Source: Chloracidobacterium sp. UBA6041 (GTDB lineage: Bacteria > Acidobacteriota > Blastocatellia > Pyrinomonadales > Pyrinomonadaceae). From it: DNA of 18,626 bases. The notes under the pieces were generated by a model, which was given only the letters and a program-made list of their open reading frames with translations, ran no database searches and was not told the DNA's origin. Each line of letters starts with the position of its first letter. Position 1 is the first letter of the stretch. The stretch is from assembly GCA_002427845.1 (NCBI GenBank), contig DIYZ01000269.1, positions 1 through 18,626 of the forward strand, given 5' to 3'. Shown piece by piece: positions 1-7,151 of the stretch. Position numbers and translations under genes: made by a program.

Positions 1-66
1 TCCAAACTGCATCAGCACCCGGCGTCGCGGTGGCTTGATTGCACTGATCGCGATCTGCTAAAGCGC

Positions 67-1374
67 TTATGGCTGAGGCGGCTTATCTGTTGCCGAATTG
101 TCATCGGGCAGTCCGCTTCCCTGCCCCCCGCCTTCCACCAGGCTTAAACGCGTAAAGGTGGCGCGGGCCTTGTCGGCATCCTGCTTGCGCTTGGCTTTCG
201 TGTAGGCACGCGCCAGCGCAAAGTAAATCTTGGGCTCATTTGGCACCATTTGGGAAGCAGTTTCCAACTCCACGATGGCCCGGTCGTTCTGACCCGCCTC
301 GAGCAGGAGTCGCCCAAAAACATAATGGCCCAGCGGCAACCGCGGCGCGATCTTCACCGCCTCTTCAGCCAGCGGTAATCCGCCCTCAATGTCTTTGTTG
401 CGCAGCTTGATGTTGGCAAGTTGGCAACGCGCCAGCGCGTGCTTGGGCCAGTTTTGCAACTCGCGCTGAAAGGCGGCTTGGGCGCCTTCGTCGTCGCGAT
501 TCAGCAGCAGAAAACGGCCGTAAGCATATTGCACATTGGCTACCTTGCCATAGTCACGCACTACCATGTCGTATTCGCGCTGAGCGTCAGACATGTTCTT
601 CTCGGCCGCGAAATGCTCAGCGAGTCCCGCGCGACGAATCAAAGCGCGGTCCGGATAGTTGATGGTGATCTCCTTCGGCGTCATGCCGATCCGCAAGATC
701 GCCAGGCCCAGCGAAATGATCAACTCCTCGCTCTTCAGACCTTCGTAGCTAAGCGAGCCGAGAGTCTCCTGGGCCTTTTCGAAATCCCCCTTCAGAATCG
801 ATAAAAGCCCATCGTGATAACGCATGACGCGGACCAATTCGGTATTGTCGCCCAGCCCCAGTTTTCGGGCCTGTTCAAGGTGCGCGCGGGCATCGTCATA
901 ACGCGCCAGCTGAAACTCGCAGAGTCCAAGCATTGCCCAGGGAGCGCCGACCTTCTGTTGTATCTGTGCGGTCTGCTTGAATGCCTGCGCGGCCTCGGCG
1001 TACTTGTCGTGATCGTAATAGAGCGTTCCGAGAAACCACCAACCTTCGGCCCACGCGGGGCGAAGATCGACTGCCTGGCGATATAGTCCAATGGCCTCAT
1101 CGATTTTGTCGGCATCACGCGCGGCACTGGCTGCCGCGGCGATCGTGTCGAAATTTTGCGAGCCCGCCACTTCCTTCGGTGTCGCCGTCACTTGCTGAGC
1201 CGGTGCGGATCCTGGTCGTTGCGCGCGACGCTGGCCCTGCGCGTTCACAGAGACGGCTACCAGACAGGCGAGGAGCCCGGTTGCAAAGAAAGCCGTTGTC
1301 ATAAGCAACGGCCGGCGGCGCCGCGAAGCGCCCCAGGCTGACTTCAGCTTCAATAACAAAAATCTCTCTCCCAT
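67..1374 (-). CDS. Secreted or membrane-anchored TPR-repeat protein (435 aa)
   Basis: A tetratricopeptide-repeat protein, probably a periplasmic protein-protein interaction scaffold. A basic stretch (RRRR near residue 18) precedes a hydrophobic segment at about residues 23-43 ending in VNAQ, which reads as a signal peptide or anchor. A polar linker follows, then helical TPR units over about residues 75-410 with typical A-x-G-x-x-Y patterns such as AIGLYRQAVDLRPAWAEGWW and FGRLLLEAGQNDRAIVELE. The C-terminus is a Pro/Gly-rich tail. The ATG at 1374 is the longest start; an internal ATG at 1302 would still keep the hydrophobic segment. It lies 72 bp downstream of the CRTAC1-like gene on the same strand and is probably the last gene of that operon. 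No enzymatic motif is visible and the specific partner is unknown. Confidence 0.85.
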   Translation of the reverse strand: MGERFLLLKLKSAWGASRRRRPLLMTTAFFATGLLACLVAVSVNAQGQRRAQRPGSAPAQQVTATPKEVAGSQNFDTIAAAASAARDADKIDEAIGLYRQAVDLRPAWAEGWWFLGTLYYDHDKYAEAAQAFKQTAQIQQKVGAPWAMLGLCEFQLARYDDARAHLEQARKLGLGDNTELVRVMRYHDGLLSILKGDFEKAQETLGSLSYEGLKSEELIISLGLAILRIGMTPKEITINYPDRALIRRAGLAEHFAAEKNMSDAQREYDMVVRDYGKVANVQYAYGRFLLLNRDDEGAQAAFQRELQNWPKHALARCQLANIKLRNKDIEGGLPLAEEAVKIAPRLPLGHYVFGRLLLEAGQNDRAIVELETASQMVPNEPKIYFALARAYTKAKRKQDADKARATFTRLSLVEGGGQGSGLPDDNSATDKPPQP

Positions 1375-1446
1375 GCTACGGCCGCGTCCTCAGCCGTGGT
1401 TCCCGTTCTTGTTTGCGACTTTCCTGCTTTACCACTTTCTGGCTCT

Positions 1447-3129
1447 CTACTTTGCGGCGATCTTTAGGCCTTCGCCCTCGACCACTGTGACGTAACTATT
1501 CATCGGCAAGTTTGTGAGTTTATCAGACTTGCCGCTTGGCCAACGAATCTCAACCGATTCAATCTTGCCGTTGGGTCCGGCGCCCAGGATCTCGCGTGGG
1601 TCATGTGACGCCAGATAACTGCCGCCGGTTGTTTTCAGCCGGCTGAATTTCCTGGTACCGACTTGCCAGGAGATCACGGCGCCCACCGCCCCGGGATTGC
1701 TCCGGGTCGCGACCAGCTGCAAGCCCACCCAGTTGTTTCGATTGCCGCCATCATTCCGCAGCAACATCGGCGCCTGGCCATTGTTCGAAATCAACACGTC
1801 CAGATCGCCGTCGTTGTCATAGTCGCCGACGGCCAGGCCCCGCGCCGGAAAGCTATTCGCAAAGACTGAGCCCGACTGCGCACTGACATCCCGGAATTTC
1901 GTGCCGAGGTTCTCGAACATCAGAATGGGTTCTTTGTACTTCACGCGCGTGGTCAGCTTCTCGACCATGTCGTCCGGATGGCCGTTGGCCAGAAAAAGAT
2001 CGGGATAGCCGTCGTTGTTATAATCGAAAAACTTCAAACCCCAGCCGCTCAGCAAACGAGTCGCCGGACCGATCTCGCCCGGCTCGTCAGTGAAGGTGAG
2101 GTCCTTCTGGTTGTGGTAGAGGCTGAACAACTCCTGATCGATGTTGGCAACAAACAGATCCTGCCAGCCGTCGCCGTCAAAGTCCGTGGCATCTACACCC
2201 ATACCAGAGCGCGGCGAGCCGTTGTCACTGAAGGCTACACCCGCCTGCAGTCCGACCTCTTCAAAGGTCCCGTTGCCTTTGTTGATAAAAAGAAAATTAG
2301 GCATCGTGTCGTTTGCCACAAACAGATCGGTCCAGCCATCGTTATTCACGTCGGTTGCCACCACCCCAAACGACTTGCCGGGCGATTTCGTGATGCCTGA
2401 CTTTTCACTGACGTCCGTAAACGTGCCATTGCCGTTGTTGTGATAGAGATGGCTTGGCCGCGGTTTGAATACGCGCGGGATGCAATAGAATTTCTGGCCC
2501 AGACGATTGTTGCCGCAAGTCGTTTCTTTGTTGTAGTCGACGAAGCTGGAAACGAACAGATCGAGCTTGCCGTCTTTATCATAGTCGAACCAGACGGCGC
2601 AGGTGGACCATCCCGGCGCCGCGACTCCGGCTTTCTCAGTTACGTCTGTGAACGTGCCGTTGCCGTTGTTGTGATAGAGAATGTTACGGCCATAGCTCGT
2701 GACATAAAGATCGGCCCGGCCGTCGCCGTCGTAATCACCCGCGGCTGCGCCCATGCCGAACGTGCCGCCCGCAACTCCAGCTTTGTCGGTCAAGTCAGTA
2801 AATGTGCCGTCGTGATTGTTGTGATAGAGAGCGTTCTTGAGCGGTTTGCCGGGTGTGAAAAAATCCGAAGGACCACTGTTAACGAGATAGATATCCATCC
2901 AGCCATCATTGTCGTAATCGAAGAACACGCAGCCGGCGCCAACCGTCTCCGGCAGATAGCGGTCCGGGGACAAGGCGTTGTCGTGCACCCAGTTGATCCC
3001 CGCCTGCTTTGTTACGTCGGTAAAGACTACGGGTGACGCGGCAGTGGGTTGCTGGGAATAGAGACTGGAAGCTTGGGCCAGGAGCAGCACGACAGGGATC
3101 AGAGGGAATAAAGTTTTAAGGACTGTCAC
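1447..3129 (-). CDS. Secreted CRTAC1-like protein: FG-GAP/VCBS repeats plus ASPIC/UnbV domain (560 aa)
   Basis: An exported beta-propeller-type protein. Residues 1-26 form a signal peptide. At least seven calcium-binding FG-GAP/VCBS loops of DxDxDG type follow, for example FDYDNDGWMDIYLVNSG, GDYDGDGRADLYVTS, TDFDGDGWQDLFVAN and GDYDNDGDLDVLISNN, between about residues 60 and 460. The C-terminal ~90 residues (about 465-555: NNWVGLQL, GSYLASHDPREILG, VEIRWPSG) match the ASPIC/UnbV domain. The start is a GTG at 3129 preceded by AAAGG at good spacing. An ATG four bases upstream (3133) opens a frame that stops after five codons, so it is not the start. The gene begins 20 bp after the 765-aa TPR gene. 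Such CRTAC1 proteins are common in Acidobacteriota and Planctomycetota next to TPR genes; their function is largely unknown, with surface adhesion or calcium-dependent binding a guess. Confidence 0.92.
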   Translation of the reverse strand: MTVLKTLFPLIPVVLLLAQASSLYSQQPTAASPVVFTDVTKQAGINWVHDNALSPDRYLPETVGAGCVFFDYDNDGWMDIYLVNSGPSDFFTPGKPLKNALYHNNHDGTFTDLTDKAGVAGGTFGMGAAAGDYDGDGRADLYVTSYGRNILYHNNGNGTFTDVTEKAGVAAPGWSTCAVWFDYDKDGKLDLFVSSFVDYNKETTCGNNRLGQKFYCIPRVFKPRPSHLYHNNGNGTFTDVSEKSGITKSPGKSFGVVATDVNNDGWTDLFVANDTMPNFLFINKGNGTFEEVGLQAGVAFSDNGSPRSGMGVDATDFDGDGWQDLFVANIDQELFSLYHNQKDLTFTDEPGEIGPATRLLSGWGLKFFDYNNDGYPDLFLANGHPDDMVEKLTTRVKYKEPILMFENLGTKFRDVSAQSGSVFANSFPARGLAVGDYDNDGDLDVLISNNGQAPMLLRNDGGNRNNWVGLQLVATRSNPGAVGAVISWQVGTRKFSRLKTTGGSYLASHDPREILGAGPNGKIESVEIRWPSGKSDKLTNLPMNSYVTVVEGEGLKIAAK

Positions 3130-3149
3130 ACATGATTACCTTTCGGGCG

Positions 3150-5447
3150 TTATGGCTTTGGCGTCGAGCCGCCCGGCCTCCGATCCGGCTGGGTCACACT
3201 GGTGGACTGAGGCTTCGGTGTTTCCGCGCGCTGCTTCTGTTGCGCTTCAGCAAGCTGCCGGGCCGCTTTCTGCTTTTCTTCGTCCAGTCGCTTGATTTCG
3301 GCGCTCTCGTGCTCGGCTTCCGCAGTACGATTCAGCTTGTAATAAAGGCGAGCGAGTTGCACGTGTGCGTTGCTGAAATCGGGGGCCTTCCTGACTATTT
3401 GCTCGAGCAAGCGGACCGCTTCGGCGGTGGCGCCTTTGCTCGATTGGAAAAGTGCCAGCTGGTAGAGCGCTGAGACGTCGTCAGGTCTTGCCGCCAGCGC
3501 GTTCTTCAGTAAGCCGGCGGCTTCCTCCAATTTGCCATCCTCCCGATAAATCATGCCGAGGCCGACGTTCGCATCGAAATCAAGCGAGTTGGTTTCCAAT
3601 TCGGCACTGAACTCCTTAGCCGCTTGTTCGCGTGCGCCCGTGGCGAGGTACGCATTACCCAACTGGGAATGGACCGTAGGCAAACGCGGGTTGATCTGAC
3701 TCGCGGCCTTGAGTTCCTCGATCGCCTTGGGCGACTCTCCGTTGGCCAGGTAGAACGACCCCAAAACCAGGTGCGCTTCGACGGTATTCTGCTGCCGAAA
3801 GACTTTGTTAATTAATTGCTCGGCCTTGTCCAACTGTCGCAGACTAATGTACGCCATGCCGAGCGTGTAGGCGGCAGTGGCGTTGTCGGGTTGCGCCTCG
3901 ACAACTGGTTCAAGTGCGCTGACGGCATCAGATGGTCTGTCCATTTGAAAAAAACAGAGGCCCAGCATCAGCCGCGCCCAATAGTTCGTCGGCTGGTTTG
4001 CCGCGACTTGCGCCAATTCCCGTCGTGCCGATTCGAACGCTCCTGACTTGTAGTAGGCGATGCCCAGGTTTGTCCTGATGCTGTCCTGCTTCGCATCGAT
4101 GGCGAGCGCTTCCTGATACCGGGTAATCGCATCACTGTATTGGCCCAGGCGCGCAAGCACTACGCCGAGACTCGACAGCGTTTCCACCCGTCGCGGTGTC
4201 CGGAGCAACTGCGCCTGGTAGGCTTCAAGTGCTCCTTGCAAATCATTCTGCCGCTGCAATTCATCGCCCTTCTGCTGCAGATCGACTTCGCTGGCAGATA
4301 CTTTCGCCGGCGCCGATTGCGGCGTTCCATTCGGCTGCTTCTTCTGCTCCTCTTCCTGGAGCTTTTGAATGATGTCGCGCTCGCGCTGTCCGTCTGCGGC
4401 GCGACTTAGTTTGTAGTAAAGCCGCGCCAACAGGACGTGAGCCGGCGTGAATTCCGGACTGCGCGCGGTGACGCGTTCGAGCAGACTCACAGCTTCGGCG
4501 TTTTCGCCTTTGGTGGTGGCCAACTGGGCCATCTGATACAGCGAAGCGATGTCGTTGGGTCTCAGATCAAGCGCCTTCTTCAGCAGCGTCGCCGCCTCAT
4601 CAAGGCGTCCATCCTCGCGATAGATCCAGCCGAGACGAACGTTTGCATTAAAGTCGCGCGGATTGATTTCCAACTCGGCGGCAAACTCTTTTGCTGCCTG
4701 CTCCCGGTTGCCGGAAAACAGATTGGCTTCGCCAAGCTGCGAATGTAGTGTCGGCAAGCGCGAGTTGAGTTCCTTAGCCTGATTGAATTCTTCAATCGCT
4801 TTCGGAAAATCTTTGACGGCGAGGTAAAACGAGCCGACGATCAGGTGCGCTTCCGCGGAGTTGAGTTGACGAAACACATTTCTGACCAGCGGTTCCGCTT
4901 TCTCAGTTTCATTGAGGCCGAGGTACGCATTTCCCAACGCATAGGCTGCGGCAATGTTGTCAGGCTGCGCATCATGGACAGCCTTGAGTTCGACAACTGC
5001 TTCCTTCAACTTGTTGAGCTGGTAGTCGCAAACACCGAGCAGCAGACGCGCTTGATAGTTATCCGGTTGCGCGACGGCGACCTGGGAAAGTTCGCGTTGG
5101 GCCAACTCAAATTCTTCCGTTTTGTAAAAAGCGATGCCCAAATTCACGCGGGTTTCGTACTGTTTCTCATCAACCGCCAGCGCCTCTTTGTAGTATTTGA
5201 TCGCTTCGCCGTATTGCCCCAGCCTCGCGAAGATCACACCCAAATTCGAAAGCGCATCGGCGCGGTTAGGTACGGACCGGAGCGCCGCCTCGTAAGCTGC
5301 GCGGGCGCCTTGCAAGTCACCCTGTTGCTGCAAAGCGACGCCCCGCGCAAAGTCTGCTTCGGATTGACCAACGGCGGCGCTATCTTGAACCTGCGCCTGA
5401 GCAGGCGCCACAGCAATAGCCAAGATCAAAACCAGACTTGCGAGCAT
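3150..5447 (-). CDS. Secreted TPR protein built of two homologous halves (765 aa)
   Basis: A secreted tetratricopeptide-repeat protein. Residues 1-18 are a signal peptide (cleavage near AQA-Q). The rest is two homologous TPR blocks, about residues 28-365 and 390-735, joined by a polar Gln/Pro/Ser linker. Matching stations occur in the same order in both: SNLGVIFARLGQYGEAI versus SSLGVVLARLGQYSDAI, LPTLHSQLGEANL versus LPTVHSQLGNAYL, and LGWIYREDGRLDEAATLLK versus LGMIYREDGKLEEAAGLLK. This is an internal tandem duplication that has since diverged. The tail is Lys/Gln/Pro-rich. The start at 5447 has a weak purine-rich site (AAGAAA). It is the first gene of the minus-strand operon leading into the CRTAC1-like gene, which suggests a shared role, perhaps as a scaffold at the cell surface. 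No catalytic motif is seen. Confidence 0.9.
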   Translation of the reverse strand: MLASLVLILAIAVAPAQAQVQDSAAVGQSEADFARGVALQQQGDLQGARAAYEAALRSVPNRADALSNLGVIFARLGQYGEAIKYYKEALAVDEKQYETRVNLGIAFYKTEEFELAQRELSQVAVAQPDNYQARLLLGVCDYQLNKLKEAVVELKAVHDAQPDNIAAAYALGNAYLGLNETEKAEPLVRNVFRQLNSAEAHLIVGSFYLAVKDFPKAIEEFNQAKELNSRLPTLHSQLGEANLFSGNREQAAKEFAAELEINPRDFNANVRLGWIYREDGRLDEAATLLKKALDLRPNDIASLYQMAQLATTKGENAEAVSLLERVTARSPEFTPAHVLLARLYYKLSRAADGQRERDIIQKLQEEEQKKQPNGTPQSAPAKVSASEVDLQQKGDELQRQNDLQGALEAYQAQLLRTPRRVETLSSLGVVLARLGQYSDAITRYQEALAIDAKQDSIRTNLGIAYYKSGAFESARRELAQVAANQPTNYWARLMLGLCFFQMDRPSDAVSALEPVVEAQPDNATAAYTLGMAYISLRQLDKAEQLINKVFRQQNTVEAHLVLGSFYLANGESPKAIEELKAASQINPRLPTVHSQLGNAYLATGAREQAAKEFSAELETNSLDFDANVGLGMIYREDGKLEEAAGLLKNALAARPDDVSALYQLALFQSSKGATAEAVRLLEQIVRKAPDFSNAHVQLARLYYKLNRTAEAEHESAEIKRLDEEKQKAARQLAEAQQKQRAETPKPQSTSVTQPDRRPGGSTPKP

Positions 5448-5768
5448 AGAGTTTCTTGAATCGATTTCGCGGCGATCTACGGCCTGAGCAGCGAAAAACT
5501 TTTAGGGAGCAACTAATCTCTAACGTGGCCGCGCAAGTCTAGCATCAATGATTCTGGCTCAACAAGCAGCCTTCTGTTACGCTTCCGCCCTGGCGGTGGG
5601 CTGCAACCTTCCCGACTCCCGCAAAAAGATCAGGATGAGTTCGGCAGAGCATCGTTGCCGGTTCAGCGGCAGAATCTCTGGCGCGAAAAGGAAAAAAAAT
5701 GATAGGGTGTGGCTTCTTTTGACCGCCAATCAAACAAAGCCTGACAGTTTGTGAAGAGTGTTCCCACG
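5448..5768. other. Divergent intergenic region between TPR operon and glycan operon
   Basis: About 320 bp separating two outward-facing transcription units, so promoters for both should lie here. On the plus strand TTGACC (5719-5724) is a fair -35, but the -10 at the expected distance (TGACAG) is poor, so I do not call a promoter. A seven-codon frame with an AAGGA site (ATG 5699, TGA 5720-5722) lies just upstream of the glycan operon. The nested palindromic element at 5566-5604 is listed separately. Open frames across this region on both strands look like by-products of its GC-rich structure and not genes. Confidence 0.6.
5566..5604. repeat. Nested inverted repeat (possible dispersed palindromic element or RNA structure)
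   Basis: An outer pair GCAGCC (5566-5571) and GGCTGC (5599-5604) encloses an inner pair CCGCC (5585-5589) and GGCGG (5592-5596). Together they fold into a nested hairpin. Element ends are uncertain and could extend through the surrounding 5545-5622. It may be a dispersed intergenic repeat or a 5' leader structure of the minus-strand operon; the sequence alone cannot decide. Confidence 0.45.
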
Positions 5769-6494
5769 ATGAGAACAATTGCCACGTCGCTCATGAGCGT
5801 TTCCCTGCTCCTTGTGGCCGCAGTTCACAGCCACTCCCAATCGAAATCCAACTCCGCGGCGAAAACCAGCATGGCTTTGCTATCCGGCTGGCAGTTTAGA
5901 GAGGCTGGAAAAGATACGTGGTATCCCGCAACCGTGCCCGGCTGCGTTCATACCGACCTGATGAAGAACAAGCTGATTGAAGATCCCTTCTATCGCGACA
6001 ACGAAAGCGAGCTGCAATGGATCGGCAAAACGGACTGGGAATACGAGACCACTTTCAACGTCACGTCTGAGTTATTAAATAGGCGACATCTTGAGCTCGT
6101 TTTCGAAGGACTCGATACTTACGCAAACGTCTTTCGGAACGACGAACACCTGTTAGACGCCGACAACATGTTTCGCACCTGGCGCGTCGACTGCAAACAC
6201 GCAATAAGACCGGGGACTAATACTTTACGCATTCGGTTTCGTTCACCGATCAACGAGATTCTCCCGGTAATGGCGAAACTGGATTACCAATTACCCTCAC
6301 CCAATGATCAGGGAGAGAAAACCTATCCCTACACGCGCAAAGGCGTGTCCGGTCGCGACGGTGCTTTCTCCGACAATTATTTTGACCTCTTACCGAGTAG
6401 AAAAATGGAAGTCGAATATCATACGCGCAGCAGAATGACGGCGGACCGATTTCGAACCCGGATTAAGATCCGATCGATGGTTGACGCTTTTTGA
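5769..6494 (+). pseudogene. GH2 beta-mannosidase remnant: N-terminal domain fused in frame to the C-terminus, catalytic core missing
   Basis: The reading frame is open (241 aa) but cannot encode a working glycosidase. Residues 1-24 are a signal peptide. About residues 34-191 match the GH2 beta-mannosidase sugar-binding (jelly-roll) domain: LLSGWQFREAGKDTWYPATV, PGCVHTDLMKNKLIEDPFYR, WEYETTF, FEGLDTYANVF, LPSPNDQ and YPYTRK. In intact relatives TRK is followed by a WDWGPR-type motif. Here it runs directly into GVSGRDGAFSDNYFDLLP and ends IRSMVDAF, which I recognise as the C-terminal Ig-like end of the same family. About 600 residues, including both catalytic glutamates, are missing compared with the usual 820-900. 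I chose the ATG at 5769; a GTG at 5751 is in frame. It is first in the operon with cytochrome c, symporter and GH5. A short stub protein could still be made; artefactual deletion is possible. Confidence 0.85.
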
Positions 6495-6613
6495 AGGCTA
6501 ATACAAGCCGCACAGGCTCAAGCTACGCAACAGGTCGGTGCGAGTTTCCGGTTCTTGACTAAGGGGGAGAACTGGGATCTTGATTGAGTGACTGTTTGGA
6601 GGTCGGGTGCTTG

Positions 6614-6668
6614 GAGTTCAACCTTTAGCTTGTGCGCTTACGGGAAACGCAACCTAAAGGCTGAACTC
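6614..6668. repeat. Imperfect inverted repeat / REP-like hairpin
   Basis: The left arm 6614-6636 (begins GAGTTCAACCTTTAG) pairs with the right arm 6648-6668 (ends CTAAAGGCTGAACTC) around an 11-nt loop. Near the base 14 of 15 positions match. It lies in the 222-bp gap between the beta-mannosidase remnant and the cytochrome c gene. There is no T-tract, so it is not a classical terminator. It resembles a REP/MITE-like intergenic element but could also be an mRNA-processing hairpin within the operon. Confidence 0.6.
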
Positions 6669-6716
6669 TGAACGCCTGTCGACAAAGTTGTGGGAGTCTC
6701 CCAGCAGATATTTCCA

Positions 6717-7151
6717 ATGAGTGTTCGAAGAAAGTCCGTGGTTGTTCTTGGTTTGCTGCCCTGCCTCGCGGCTGGCCTCTTCGCTTCAGGCCAGGGTCAG
6801 GACAAGAGTGCAAAGCAGGATGAGCCCACGATAACAGCTGAACAACTCGTCCGCGCGAAGGCAATCTTCAAAGCCAAATGCTCGCGCTGTCACGGCCAGA
6901 ATGGAAAAGGCGACACCGTGCTCGGAGAGATGCTGGCGCCGCCCAACTTCACTGACGATAAATGGTGGGCCTCCAAAGTCACTGACGAACGGCTCATGAA
7001 TTCGATCACGAACGGCAGAATCGAAATGCCTGCCTTTGGCAGGAAGCTAGCCAAACACGAGATAGCCGCGCTCATTGTCTACGTGCGCTGCTTCAACAAA
7101 TCACCACAACCAGCCGCGACTTCCGGTGAAAGGAAAGCCACATGCGACTGA
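6717..7151 (+). CDS. Secreted monohaem cytochrome c (144 aa)
   Basis: A small class I cytochrome c, an electron carrier expected on the periplasmic side. Residues 1-29 form a signal peptide (basic VRRK, then a hydrophobic stretch ending in FASGQ). The haem-binding motif CSRCH is at residues 55-59, followed by GQNGKGDT. The likely axial methionine is M104 in IEMPAFG. The terminal helix IAALIVYVR is typical of the fold. I chose the ATG at 6717; an in-frame GTG at 6690 would add nine residues ahead of the signal. The gene ends ten bases inside the symporter gene, so the two are translationally coupled. Cytochromes like this usually accept electrons from a periplasmic dehydrogenase (for example a PQQ sugar dehydrogenase), but none is in the window, so the partner is unknown. 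Confidence 0.9.
   Translation: MSVRRKSVVVLGLLPCLAAGLFASGQGQDKSAKQDEPTITAEQLVRAKAIFKAKCSRCHGQNGKGDTVLGEMLAPPNFTDDKWWASKVTDERLMNSITNGRIEMPAFGRKLAKHEIAALIVYVRCFNKSPQPAATSGERKATCD

Noticed and set aside
1..12. Possible start codon of a further minus-strand gene at position 12
   Set aside because: Only four codons are visible and there is no ribosome-binding site; cannot be supported.
46..55. GATCGCGATC palindrome near the left edge
   Set aside because: A 10-bp palindrome is short, at the window edge, and has no supporting context.
5699..5722. Seven-codon leader-like frame with an AAGGA site upstream of the glycan operon
   Set aside because: Too short to distinguish from chance; no terminator/antiterminator pair or rich codon pattern to suggest attenuation.
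5719..5747. Possible sigma70-type promoter TTGACC with a 17-bp spacer before the glycan operon
   Set aside because: The matching -10 (TGACAG) is too poor and the spacing to the start would leave almost no leader; not called.
5545..5778. Overlapping open frames on both strands (68 and 77 codons) in the divergent intergenic region
   Set aside because: They overlap each other on opposite strands, lack any recognised domain, and coincide with a palindromic element; most likely non-coding.
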